DNA from: Brevinematales bacterium
Lineage (GTDB): Bacteria > Spirochaetota > Brevinematia > DTOW01
NCBI GenBank assembly: GCA_026415355.1
Contig: JAOAHF010000007.1
Coordinates: 1 to 64,000 of the forward strand
DNA: 64,000 nt
Direction of reading: 5' to 3'
The notes beneath the pieces are model-generated. The model did no database searches and was not told where the DNA came from. It was given only the letters and a program-made list of their open reading frames with translations. This document shows, piece after piece, positions 38,883 to 47,150 of this stretch. Position 1 is the first letter of the stretch. Each line of letters begins with the position of its first letter. Position numbers and translations under genes: made by a program.

Positions 38883-39938
38883 TTAGATTGATATCTTTGC
38901 TATAACTTCTTTTGCTTTTTGAGATATTTCATCAAAAGGTGGTGTAGATGATACCTTCCTTAAAATTCCAATTGCATTGACTTTATCTCCTTTTTCTATG
39001 AATGCTATAGCCATATTGAACATAGATATTTTTATATTTTTGGAGTTTGGGAACTTGTCGATTATTTCCTTATATGTTTCTATTGCTTGATCATACATTT
39101 TCATTTTTGACAAACATTTTGCTTTTATTCCTAAAGCCTTTTCAAGTAAATCTATACTAGGTATATCTTTTAGATCAAGAATTTTGCTTACAATGTTTAG
39201 AGACTCTTGTAGTTTCCCTCTTTGTAAGTTATTTTCTGCTATGGTTATAGCATTCAGTATGCTTGATATGGTACCGTTTACAACAATGTCTGATGTTATT
39301 GAAGATTCTTCTAAGACTTTGTTTTCATCGATAGGAGTAAATTTGTCAACTATTCCTGTTTCTATTGCTTTTTTGGCTATTTGTATCCTTTTCTTAGCTT
39401 CGTTTACAAGTTCAGAATTAGGGTATGATTTTATGAACCTTTCAAATACTTGTATTGACTGCTTGTACTTTTTGTTCATCAAGAAATATTCGCCTATTTT
39501 AAACATTCCGAAATCATGTCTTATTATAGTGTTATTAGATAATAGGTTGCTTACTCTTATACCAATATTCCTAAGCTGGTTACTTAGGGCTTTAAGGGTT
39601 TTAAACAGTACTTCAGGTTTACTGGAAATAAAGTTTTCGAACTCTTTTACGTCAAATATTATAACTTCTGACATTTCAGCAGATATAGCTGTTTCACCTC
39701 TAGGAGCAGATATTATGGCTGACTTTAAACCAAATATTTCACCAGGTCTAACTACTTTTGATACTTCCTCATTTGTGTCTTCGGATATGTATTTGATTAT
39801 AACTCTACCACTTTTTAGTAAAAAGACGTTATCACCTATATCTTTGTCAAAGTATATTATAGAACCTTCGTTGTACTTCTTGACGCTAGGCATACTAATA
39901 TTATATGGTAGTAGCTTTTCTTTATCAAGAAATTCCAC
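38883..39938 (-). CDS. Cyclic-nucleotide-binding-domain protein with TPR repeats
   Basis: 351 residues. The N-terminal Crp-like cNMP domain (about 15-130) has G-D-N-V-F-L-L-K-S-G-R-V, R-P-G-E-I-F-G-L and a phosphate-loop-like P-R-G-E-T-A-I-S-A. It carries no HTH. The C-terminal half has TPR-like helices (Y-K-Q-S-I-Q-V-F-E-R-F-I-K-S-Y-P-N-S-E and Y-D-Q-A-I-E-T-Y-K-E-I). It is probably a soluble effector that reads a cyclic nucleotide through protein contacts. The start is GTG with no ribosome site; an ATG at 39893 is an alternative. Confidence 0.8.
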   Translation of the reverse strand: MEFLDKEKLLPYNISMPSVKKYNEGSIIYFDKDIGDNVFLLKSGRVIIKYISEDTNEEVSKVVRPGEIFGLKSAIISAPRGETAISAEMSEVIIFDVKEFENFISSKPEVLFKTLKALSNQLRNIGIRVSNLLSNNTIIRHDFGMFKIGEYFLMNKKYKQSIQVFERFIKSYPNSELVNEAKKRIQIAKKAIETGIVDKFTPIDENKVLEESSITSDIVVNGTISSILNAITIAENNLQRGKLQESLNIVSKILDLKDIPSIDLLEKALGIKAKCLSKMKMYDQAIETYKEIIDKFPNSKNIKISMFNMAIAFIEKGDKVNAIGILRKVSSTPPFDEISQKAKEVIAKISI

Positions 39939-40077
39939 ACTGGTATAGTGAAATTGAAAGTTTTTATAGGTTATCTATGATTTAATCCATGTGATTTAGT
40001 ATCGGGGTATTTTGCTTTTGCGGAAACGTAGAATTTTAATATTAATAAAATAACTCTTAGAGAGAGATATCTTCAGT

Positions 40078-40107
40078 TTGATATAACATTGGAGTTAAGA
40101 ATATAAT
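40078..40107 (+). promoter_or_regulatory. Promoter of the BCCP-like/kinase/terC operon
   Basis: TTGATA (40078-40083), 18 bp spacer, consensus TATAAT (40102-40107). It is followed by the ribosome site CTGGAGG before the ATG at 40130. Confidence 0.6.
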
Positions 40108-40129
40108 TTTAAAACTGGAGGTTCTGATT

Positions 40130-40567
40130 ATGGTTGAAGAGATAAAGAAGGTAGTAGAAATAGCTAAAAACTCTGGTATAAAGGAACTCTATGTTAAGTT
40201 AAAAGATACTAAGTTGTCGATTAAGTTTTCAGGAGATTCTCATAGCGTGGATGTTGGTAGCATTTCTTACTCATTACAGCACCAGGAGTTTGAAGAAACT
40301 ACTGAACAGGAAATAGAAGATGTTAAAAGTTTGGAAGTTAAGTCGACGTTTGTAGGTATATTTAGGTTAAATGATAAAAAAGGTAATCCTATAGTATCTG
40401 TTGGTAAGTCTGTTTCAAAAGGTGATTTATTGTGTAATATTGAAGTTTTAGGTGTCTTGAATGAGATTAAGTCTCCTGTTAATGGTGTTATAACGAAAAT
40501 TTTTCTGAAAGATGGAGATATCGTAGGATATGGGGATACTATTATTGAAATAAAACCTAATGAATAA
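40130..40567 (+). CDS. BCCP (AccB)-like protein lacking the biotin-accepting lysine
   Basis: 145 residues with the whole AccB layout. An N-terminal helix pair (E-I-K-K-V-V-E-I-A-K-N-S-G-I-K-E-L) is followed by a variable linker, then a C-terminal biotinyl/lipoyl-type hammerhead (about 70-143). The domain keeps F-V-G-I-F, V-S-V-G-K-S-V-S-K-G-D-L-L-C, S-P-V-N-G-V-I and V-G-Y-G-D. The hairpin that should read E-A-M-K-M-x-N is E-V-L-G-V-L-N (105-111): the biotinyl Lys is Gly108. It therefore cannot carry biotin. Its stop overlaps the histidine kinase start by 8 bp. It could regulate AccC or the kinase. Confidence 0.8.
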   Translation: MVEEIKKVVEIAKNSGIKELYVKLKDTKLSIKFSGDSHSVDVGSISYSLQHQEFEETTEQEIEDVKSLEVKSTFVGIFRLNDKKGNPIVSVGKSVSKGDLLCNIEVLGVLNEIKSPVNGVITKIFLKDGDIVGYGDTIIEIKPNE

Positions 40568-41879
40568 TATAAGGAGATTTTTAGTACTACTGGGATTTCT
40601 TGATAATAGAACTAAACTTATAATATCTATTTTGGTAGTTTTCGGAATTATATTTATAATACAGCTTTTGTATAGTATAGTTAACAGGAATATATTATTC
40701 GCAGTAGAGAGTTTTTTAATGGTTATTGGTACTGGTTATGGTATTTATTTAATTCTAAGATATGTTTGCAGCATTGCCTCTGCAACAAAGGTTATAAAAA
40801 GACTTCATTCGGGTTACTATCCTTTAAGTTCTGTTAATGAGTTTCCAGTATTTGTGATAAAAAATTTTTATTCCATTCTAAGAAATATGAAAATTCTTGA
40901 AGAGAAAAATAACACTATGTTAAAACTCTTTCAAAATATTAAAGAAGTAGGGTTGGTAGTAGTTGATAAGGATAAGAATGTGGTGTTTTATAATGACTTT
41001 GTTAGAGAATTTTTTGGGCTACATGGAAATTATATAGGTAAAAAGTTCTACTCATTGTTTACTTTGTCATCGAGTAAGTTACGGAATCCTGGAAGTGATT
41101 TGCCTCACAAGCTTGAAGTTATATCTGGAAGAGGAAAAAGAAGGTTGATAAAGATGTATCAAAATACTATTAATGATCTTACAGTTATATACTTCTTTGA
41201 TATAACTAACTTTAAAAAGCTTGAAAGTGTTGTAGACATAACTATGAGTATCATATCTCATGAGCTTAAAACACCTATTACAAACTTATCCCTTGCTATT
41301 GAAAATATACTTATGTCAAAAGAGTTTTCAGAAAGAGTAATTAATATAGCACTATCAAATATATCAAGAATAACTAACACTATATCAAACATAATGAGTC
41401 TTTCGAATATAAATACCAAAAGGTTTGTTATAAATAAGGAAGAGTTTAATATAAAGCAGGTTATACAAGGAATAGTTGAAAATATTTTACCTTCTTATCA
41501 GGAAAAACTTATCAAATTTGAGTTTCAATGTATTGGTAATGAGTTTGTATATGAAGATAAAGAGAAAATGTCATTGATACTGTTTAATCTTATAGAAAAT
41601 GCTTTTAAGTTTTCTCCCAAGAAGGGTATTGTTAGAGTTTTAGTCGATAATACAGATAAGCTTTTAATTTCCATTTCAAATACTGCTTCTTACATAAGTG
41701 ATGATGATCTTGAGAGAATATTTAATAAGTTCTATAGAGCAAAAAATAGCCTTGGGGTTAGGGGTAGTGGATTAGGACTTTATATAGTTAAGGTTCTTTC
41801 AAAGATACTTGGATTCAAAGTTGAAGTTTCAAGGGATGATAGTATTATAATTTTCAGAGTTTTTAGGGATAACAGGTAA
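40560..41879 (+). CDS. Sensor histidine kinase (orphan)
   Basis: 439 residues. Two transmembrane helices (about 17-39 and 45-67), a PAS-like segment (about 125-220) and a kinase core. H-box I-S-H-E-L-K-T-P with His234, N-box L-I-E-N-A-F-K-F-S, and G-box R-G-S-G-L-G-L-Y-I-V. No response regulator is adjacent, so it is an orphan kinase. The reading frame begins inside the BCCP-like gene (8 bp overlap), and terC follows after 13 bp. Confidence 0.9.
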   Translation: MNNIRRFLVLLGFLDNRTKLIISILVVFGIIFIIQLLYSIVNRNILFAVESFLMVIGTGYGIYLILRYVCSIASATKVIKRLHSGYYPLSSVNEFPVFVIKNFYSILRNMKILEEKNNTMLKLFQNIKEVGLVVVDKDKNVVFYNDFVREFFGLHGNYIGKKFYSLFTLSSSKLRNPGSDLPHKLEVISGRGKRRLIKMYQNTINDLTVIYFFDITNFKKLESVVDITMSIISHELKTPITNLSLAIENILMSKEFSERVINIALSNISRITNTISNIMSLSNINTKRFVINKEEFNIKQVIQGIVENILPSYQEKLIKFEFQCIGNEFVYEDKEKMSLILFNLIENAFKFSPKKGIVRVLVDNTDKLLISISNTASYISDDDLERIFNKFYRAKNSLGVRGSGLGLYIVKVLSKILGFKVEVSRDDSIIIFRVFRDNR

Positions 41880-41892
41880 TAGAGGAGAAAGT

Positions 41893-42831
41893 ATGAGTAA
41901 TATTGATTTTTTGTTATGGGTTGTTTTTATATCTGTTTTCTTTACGGTGTTATTTCTTGATTTATTTGTATTCTTTAGAAGGACTAAAGAAATTGATGTA
42001 AAAAAAGCGCTTCTATTGTCAGCTAGTTGGATATCAATAGCATTACTATATTCAATACTTATTTTTTACTTTAAAGGTGGTAAGTTAGGTATTCAGTATA
42101 TAACTGCATATCTTGTAGAGTTGTCATTGAGCGTTGATAATCTTTTTGTTTTTCTTGTGATATTTGCATTTTTTGCTGTTCCTAAAGAGTATCAGCACAA
42201 AGTTTTATTTTGGGGTGTGATTGGAGCAATAATATTTAGAGGTATATTTATATTCTTAGGAGTAGAATTAGTTAGTAGATTTTCTTGGCTTTTCATAGTC
42301 TTTGGATTGTTCCTTGTTTATACTGCTTTAATGCTTATATTCAAGAAGGAGGATGGTGAGAAAATTGAAAAGAGATTTGCATATAAACTTGCCACAAAAA
42401 TTTTTAGAATTACACCTAATTATATAGGGGACAAATTCTTTACAAAGATTGATGGAAAACTTTGGGCAACCCCTCTATTTTTGTGTTTGATTTTAGTCGA
42501 GGTAACTGATGTTATGTTTGCTGTTGATTCAATACCTGCTGTTCTTGGTATATCAACTAATGTTTTGATAGTTTATACATCTAACATATTTGCGGTGATG
42601 GGACTTAGATCGATGTATTTTGCTTTAGCTGGAATAATGGGAATGTTTAGATTTCTTAAGTACGGTTTGTCTGTAATACTTGCTTATATTGGTTCAAAGA
42701 TGATATTAAAAGAAACTCTTCATATACATATAGACTCTTTTATTTCATTCTCCATAATAGTGTCCATTCTAGTGGTGTCGATTGCACTTTCTATTATAAT
42801 AAAAAATGACAAAAGAGTTACTGAAAATTGA
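41893..42831 (+). CDS. TerC/Alx-family membrane protein
   Basis: 312 residues with about nine hydrophobic helices. Signature acidic intramembrane motifs: A-Y-L-V-E-L-S-L-S-V-D-N-L-F-V-F and L-V-E-V-T-D-V-M-F-A-V-D-S-I-P-A. Members include E. coli Alx and related proteins linked to manganese export and to tellurite resistance. Metal export is the best guess. No yybP-ykoY-type riboswitch space exists, as it sits 13 bp behind the kinase gene. The ribosome site AGAGGAG precedes the ATG. Confidence 0.9.
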   Translation: MSNIDFLLWVVFISVFFTVLFLDLFVFFRRTKEIDVKKALLLSASWISIALLYSILIFYFKGGKLGIQYITAYLVELSLSVDNLFVFLVIFAFFAVPKEYQHKVLFWGVIGAIIFRGIFIFLGVELVSRFSWLFIVFGLFLVYTALMLIFKKEDGEKIEKRFAYKLATKIFRITPNYIGDKFFTKIDGKLWATPLFLCLILVEVTDVMFAVDSIPAVLGISTNVLIVYTSNIFAVMGLRSMYFALAGIMGMFRFLKYGLSVILAYIGSKMILKETLHIHIDSFISFSIIVSILVVSIALSIIIKNDKRVTEN

Positions 42832-42855
42832 GATTATATGTGAGTTTACAAGTAA

Positions 42856-43665
42856 TTACCTTATCATCATGAGAATATAGGTAACTATATAGTCAATAAT
42901 TATTATGAATATTACAGATACTACAACCGATTTTGTAGTTGATATACCTACACCTCTTGCACCTCCTTCTGATTTAATTCCATAAAAGCAACTTACAACA
43001 CCTATAAAGAAACCTAATATTGAAGCTTTTATTATCATATCAAGTATGTCTCTAGATCTTAGTACAAAAATTGTTTTATCGATGTAGGTGAATATGCTTT
43101 GATCTAAATAAGTAATAGCCATAATCATTCCACCCAGGACTCCAGAAACTACTGCTATTGAGGATATAAATGGCATCATTATAACCATTCCCCAAACTTT
43201 AGGTACAACTAAGAATTTCATTGGTGATATTGACATTATTCTTAATGCATCTATTTGTTCCGTTGCCTTCATTGTTGAGATTTGGGATGTTATACCTGAT
43301 CCTACTCTGCTTATTAATGCTATTGCTGTAAGCACAGGACCAAATTCTTTTATCATGACTAGCATTATTCCTGATCCGATATATTGAGAGGTACCTTTAA
43401 CTATACTGTCCATGCTCTTACCAACGTTGAGTGTCATTATCATACCTGAAAAAAAAGATATGGTTACTACAATTGGTAATGATTTGTATCCAATTTCGAC
43501 TAGTGCTTCAAGTAGTTCTTTTTTGTAAAAAGGTTTTGAGAATGTATTTTTAATAACATAGTATACAAATATAGATATTTCACCTATGTATGAGAAAAAA
43601 TCATAGAATATTCTACCTACTACGGATAAGAGTACATGGATTTTAATCATTTTCTGCTGATACAT
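42856..43665 (-). CDS. mlaE: MlaE/YrbE-family ABC permease
   Basis: 269 residues, permease of the lipid-transport ABC system that moves phospholipids between the membranes. Five to six helices with the family stretch G-x-I-M-V-M-I-K-E-F-G-P-V-L-T-A-I-A-L-I-S-R-V-G-S-G, M-K-A-T-E-Q-I-D-A-L, and the C-terminal G-A-R-G-V-G. The MlaF ATPase and MlaD MCE protein are not adjacent. The start overlaps tldE/pmbA by 23 bp; an ATG at 43650 (8 bp overlap) is equally possible. Confidence 0.9.
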   Translation of the reverse strand: MYQQKMIKIHVLLSVVGRIFYDFFSYIGEISIFVYYVIKNTFSKPFYKKELLEALVEIGYKSLPIVVTISFFSGMIMTLNVGKSMDSIVKGTSQYIGSGIMLVMIKEFGPVLTAIALISRVGSGITSQISTMKATEQIDALRIMSISPMKFLVVPKVWGMVIMMPFISSIAVVSGVLGGMIMAITYLDQSIFTYIDKTIFVLRSRDILDMIIKASILGFFIGVVSCFYGIKSEGGARGVGISTTKSVVVSVIFIIIIDYIVTYILMMIR

Positions 43666-44956
43666 TTATACCATCGAACATAATATATGGTAGAAAATAG
43701 TTACCTACAGCTTTGACTTCTTTTGATATAGCTATTATTCTTTTAAATATATCGAAGACATTTCCAAAAAGCATAGTATCTTTAATCCTGCCGACAACTT
43801 TACCATTTTCGATATAAAATCCTGTTTCGATATTGACAGAAAACTCACCAGCATTTATGTTACTTTGTCCACCACCAAGTATCTGATAAACTATAAGTCC
43901 TCTATCAACTAGATTTATGATTTCTTTCAGGGTTTGGTCTCCTCTAGGTACAACTATATTTGAAAAATGGGGTTTAGGTAAGGATGAATAGGATCTAAAT
44001 CCATTTCCCGTTGAAACTGTGTTCTTAAGATAAGCAGTTCTCAAGTCATCTATGAAGCCTTTCAAGATACCATTTGAGATTATTTCTTTGTAGTTTGTTA
44101 ATACCCCTTCGTCATCAAATTCCTGGGATCCAATACCCCACTCAAGATGTGGATCGTCTATAAGAGAAAACTTTTCAGAAGCAACTTTTTCACCTATTTT
44201 ATCTCTGAGTGGAGAGATACCTTTGTATACGTTTTCACCATTTAGAGAAACTCCTAGTATGTATATCAATGGGCTTAGTGCCGAAGGTGAGAATATAACA
44301 GGATATCTACCACTTTGGACTTTGCTATTTGTTTGTGCGAAGAAGTAAATATTCCTTAGGTAGGAGATCATGGAAGAAAAATCTATGTCGTATCTAGATG
44401 TATGTTTATCATCGTATAGCCATAATAAGCTTTCGTCTTTGCCTACATATACTCCTTCTATCGATATACTCCATATGCTTTTATTAAGCGATAGATCTAG
44501 ACCTGATGAATTTATTATAGTTTTCTTAATGAAACTTTTTTCAATGTTAAGGTTAACAGATATTGTAGGATCTATTTCCTTTATAGAAGTTATTATTTCT
44601 TCACCTAGTTCTGCCATGTCTCTTTCATTTACATTTTCTAGTGATTGATCATAGGACTTTATAGGTATTACTACGGATGGTTGTCTGGGGAAGGATATAT
44701 CAAGTTCTTCACCAAATTTACTCATTTCTTCTGCACTACTAAATATGTTATCAATATCTCTAATATCATTTGTAGAAACAAATCCTACCTTACCATCTTT
44801 TATTACTCTAACACCGATGCCTTCTTTTTCGACATTATCTATTGAGTTGAGTTTATCGTTTTCAAATCTAACGCTGGTTAGATTTTCCTGAACTACAAAC
44901 ACATCTCCTTTGCAAGAAGAAATTTTATCCTTGATTTTTATGAAATTTACTGACAT
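43643..44956 (-). CDS. pmbA: TldE/PmbA-type protein of the TldD/E protease pair
   Basis: 437 residues. The TldD/PmbA fold is visible in the N-terminal V-R-F-E-N-D-K-L-N-S-I and G-I-G-V-R-V-I-K-D-G-K-V-G-F, and in the C-terminal F-S-V-N-I-E-T-G-F-Y-I-E-N-G-K. The zinc motif HExxH of TldD is absent, as expected for the non-catalytic TldE/PmbA partner. tldD is not in the window. A TATAAT lies 17 nt before the ATG with no ribosome site. Confidence 0.85.
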   Translation of the reverse strand: MSVNFIKIKDKISSCKGDVFVVQENLTSVRFENDKLNSIDNVEKEGIGVRVIKDGKVGFVSTNDIRDIDNIFSSAEEMSKFGEELDISFPRQPSVVIPIKSYDQSLENVNERDMAELGEEIITSIKEIDPTISVNLNIEKSFIKKTIINSSGLDLSLNKSIWSISIEGVYVGKDESLLWLYDDKHTSRYDIDFSSMISYLRNIYFFAQTNSKVQSGRYPVIFSPSALSPLIYILGVSLNGENVYKGISPLRDKIGEKVASEKFSLIDDPHLEWGIGSQEFDDEGVLTNYKEIISNGILKGFIDDLRTAYLKNTVSTGNGFRSYSSLPKPHFSNIVVPRGDQTLKEIINLVDRGLIVYQILGGGQSNINAGEFSVNIETGFYIENGKVVGRIKDTMLFGNVFDIFKRIIAISKEVKAVGNYFLPYIMFDGINVSAEND

Positions 44957-45118
44957 ACATGTTTAACATACTAATTATACTCAAGGTTATAGAGAGATTT
45001 CAAAAACTTGAAATCTAAATTAATAAATTTCAGCTTAAAGTGTTAAGCATGCCTACTTAATATCCAATTTTAGAGTTTATTGAAGTACTCTATCTAGAAC
45101 TTACAAATATTCATCAAC

Positions 45119-45124
45119 TATAAT
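45119..45124 (+). promoter_or_regulatory. -10 box of the membrane coiled-coil gene (leaderless)
   Basis: Consensus TATAAT ends 8 nt before the ATG at 45133, with no Shine-Dalgarno sequence between. The -35 region is weak. Confidence 0.45.
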
Positions 45125-45132
45125 AATTTGAC

Positions 45133-46572
45133 ATGAAACTAAAATCAGTTATTACAATTATCACTCTGATATTGATATTTATAATACTGGTAATTATACT
45201 AATAATAAATGTCAGGGTACCTTTGAGTTCAGTTGAGCAAAGCTATATAAACGATAAAATATTAAGAATATTCAACATATCGTTTCTGATGTCTAAGCCT
45301 AGTAGAGATATCTTTGGTAATCTATTATTTGAAGAGATTTCTTATAAACCTGAGTTCTACTTAGGTGGCATTACAACAGATTATGAGAGTTTTATGAGAT
45401 TCATAAAGCAAGAAACTAACGTAATACTTTTGAAGGCTATCTCAAATACTTTTAACTTTTCAGAACTATCAAAAATAATTGGCCGCTTAGGACTTACCGA
45501 TGAAGATATGTTTGAAATCTCAACAAATGTACTAAATCTATATATTGATAAGATCTCAGAACACAGTTTTGATAGTTTGATTATGGGGGGAGAAGCTGTA
45601 GACAAAAACATATTTTATAACCACTCTGAGAAATTCATAAATGGATGGGTGGATGCTTCAGCTGAAATAAGCGAAATGGAGATAAGTATTTCTAAAGAGA
45701 TAGATACAATCAAAAAAGAAATGGAGAACCTCATCAACAATTTTAGAGAGGAAACTTATAGTTACTATGTTAACGTAAGTAGGAGTAAAAGAAACATTAA
45801 AAGTATTGATATTTTCATAAAGGAATTAGATGGCGAGATAAAATATCTAAAATCAGAACTAACATCTCATCAGAAAAGAATTGATGATATATTTTCAAAG
45901 CTTTCCATTTTGAGAGAGGGTTATAAAATTGCTTGGGATGAAAAGGTGAATATCATCAAAAAGAATCCTGAAAAGTATATAAGTAGATACATATCTGATT
46001 TCCCTATATACGTAATTAGGAAACTGATGAAGTACAACCTCCTAGGTATACCAGAAGTTATGTACGTTAAAGATGTAGAATACAGAATTGTACATTCAAA
46101 TAATACATTTATAATCAATGTTATAGGCAAGTGGAATGATAACGATTTTAAATTTGATGGTTTTTTTTCAAATAGTGTCTGGGGAGGAACTGTAAAACTC
46201 GGAAACATAGAAAGAAATTTAGGAATTGATAATATTGAAGCTACTTTTAGTGTTATACCTTTTGCTGATACATTAGGTGGTGAATACAAGTATAATGTAA
46301 AAGTTGAAGGAGGTGACCGAAAAAATATCTTTAAAACTCTTTTTACAAACCAAAACTTTGTAGAAAAAGTAATATCAGAGTTAACAAGTGAAAAAGGTTT
46401 TGTTAGCATGTTTGTTGAAGAAGAAGTAGACAATCTTCTTAGAAGCTATAAAGAGCAGTTTGATAGATACAAGGTAGGTATAATTAAAGATACTAGAAAA
46501 ATCTTTGATAACTTCAGGATAAAAGTTGAAAAATCAAAGATAAAACTAAAAAAATCCATAGAGGGGGTTTAA
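45133..46572 (+). CDS. Membrane-anchored coiled-coil protein of unknown function
   Basis: 479 residues. An N-terminal transmembrane helix (about 5-27) is followed by a helical region, then a coiled coil (about 180-265) rich in Glu/Lys/Ile. A beta-rich part follows (about 330-400, G-K-W-N-D-N-D-F-K-F-D-G-F), and a basic helical tail ends the protein. The layout recalls AsmA-like inner-membrane proteins that face the periplasm, but I recognise no domain. A lipoprotein gene follows after 7 bp and malQ after that; the three may be co-transcribed. Confidence 0.6.
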   Translation: MKLKSVITIITLILIFIILVIILIINVRVPLSSVEQSYINDKILRIFNISFLMSKPSRDIFGNLLFEEISYKPEFYLGGITTDYESFMRFIKQETNVILLKAISNTFNFSELSKIIGRLGLTDEDMFEISTNVLNLYIDKISEHSFDSLIMGGEAVDKNIFYNHSEKFINGWVDASAEISEMEISISKEIDTIKKEMENLINNFREETYSYYVNVSRSKRNIKSIDIFIKELDGEIKYLKSELTSHQKRIDDIFSKLSILREGYKIAWDEKVNIIKKNPEKYISRYISDFPIYVIRKLMKYNLLGIPEVMYVKDVEYRIVHSNNTFIINVIGKWNDNDFKFDGFFSNSVWGGTVKLGNIERNLGIDNIEATFSVIPFADTLGGEYKYNVKVEGGDRKNIFKTLFTNQNFVEKVISELTSEKGFVSMFVEEEVDNLLRSYKEQFDRYKVGIIKDTRKIFDNFRIKVEKSKIKLKKSIEGV

Positions 46573-46579
46573 TATAAAC

Positions 46580-47134
46580 ATGTGGTATAAATTTTTTTTT
46601 GTTATTCTAGCGAGTTTGGTTTTGTTTGGGTGTCCAAGAGAGAGATATAGTGTGCCGAGTGGTAGTGTAAATATACCACTTAATACCTACTCAGGAGTGC
46701 TTGTAGCTAAATTGAGTGCTTTCGATGAGGAAAAAAAGTTGTACTACTCAACTTTTAGAAATGTACCACTAAAATATCCAACTAATAAAGTATTCATGGT
46801 AAAAGATATAAGAGAATTAAGAAACATATACAATGAACTAAAGCAATATGTACCTTCTGCTGTAAGAGAAGACAATCTCATGATAAGAGTTGGAGAGGAA
46901 GTTGTAGATTACAACTTTCTAAAAGATAAATCAGCGATTCTAATAACATTTAATCCAGGAGTGTACGAAGTCAAACTTGTATCGTCGAAAGCTATTGAAA
47001 AAAATGAGAAAGTTTTTGTTAATATAGAATACTCAATACTGTCTTCTTACTCTAAAAACTACCCATATCTTTTAGTTTTATTTGAAAACCCAATAAAAAA
47101 AGATATAGAAGTAGAAATTGTAGAGAAAAAATAA
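46580..47134 (+). CDS. Putative lipoprotein
   Basis: 184 residues. The signal peptide ends in a lipobox L-V-L-F-G-C (Cys18), with Pro at +2 and Arg at +3. The mature part is beta-rich with no recognised domain. It starts 7 bp after the coiled-coil membrane protein gene and ends 16 bp before malQ. Confidence 0.68.
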   Translation: MWYKFFFVILASLVLFGCPRERYSVPSGSVNIPLNTYSGVLVAKLSAFDEEKKLYYSTFRNVPLKYPTNKVFMVKDIRELRNIYNELKQYVPSAVREDNLMIRVGEEVVDYNFLKDKSAILITFNPGVYEVKLVSSKAIEKNEKVFVNIEYSILSSYSKNYPYLLVLFENPIKKDIEVEIVEKK

Positions 47135-47150
47135 ACTTGGAGGTAAAGAG

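Noticed and set aside
39184-39948. 254-codon open frame antisense to the cNMP/TPR gene
   Set aside because: The opposite strand encodes a clear cNMP-binding and TPR protein. The antisense product is a Ser/Leu/Ile-rich shadow with no ribosome site.
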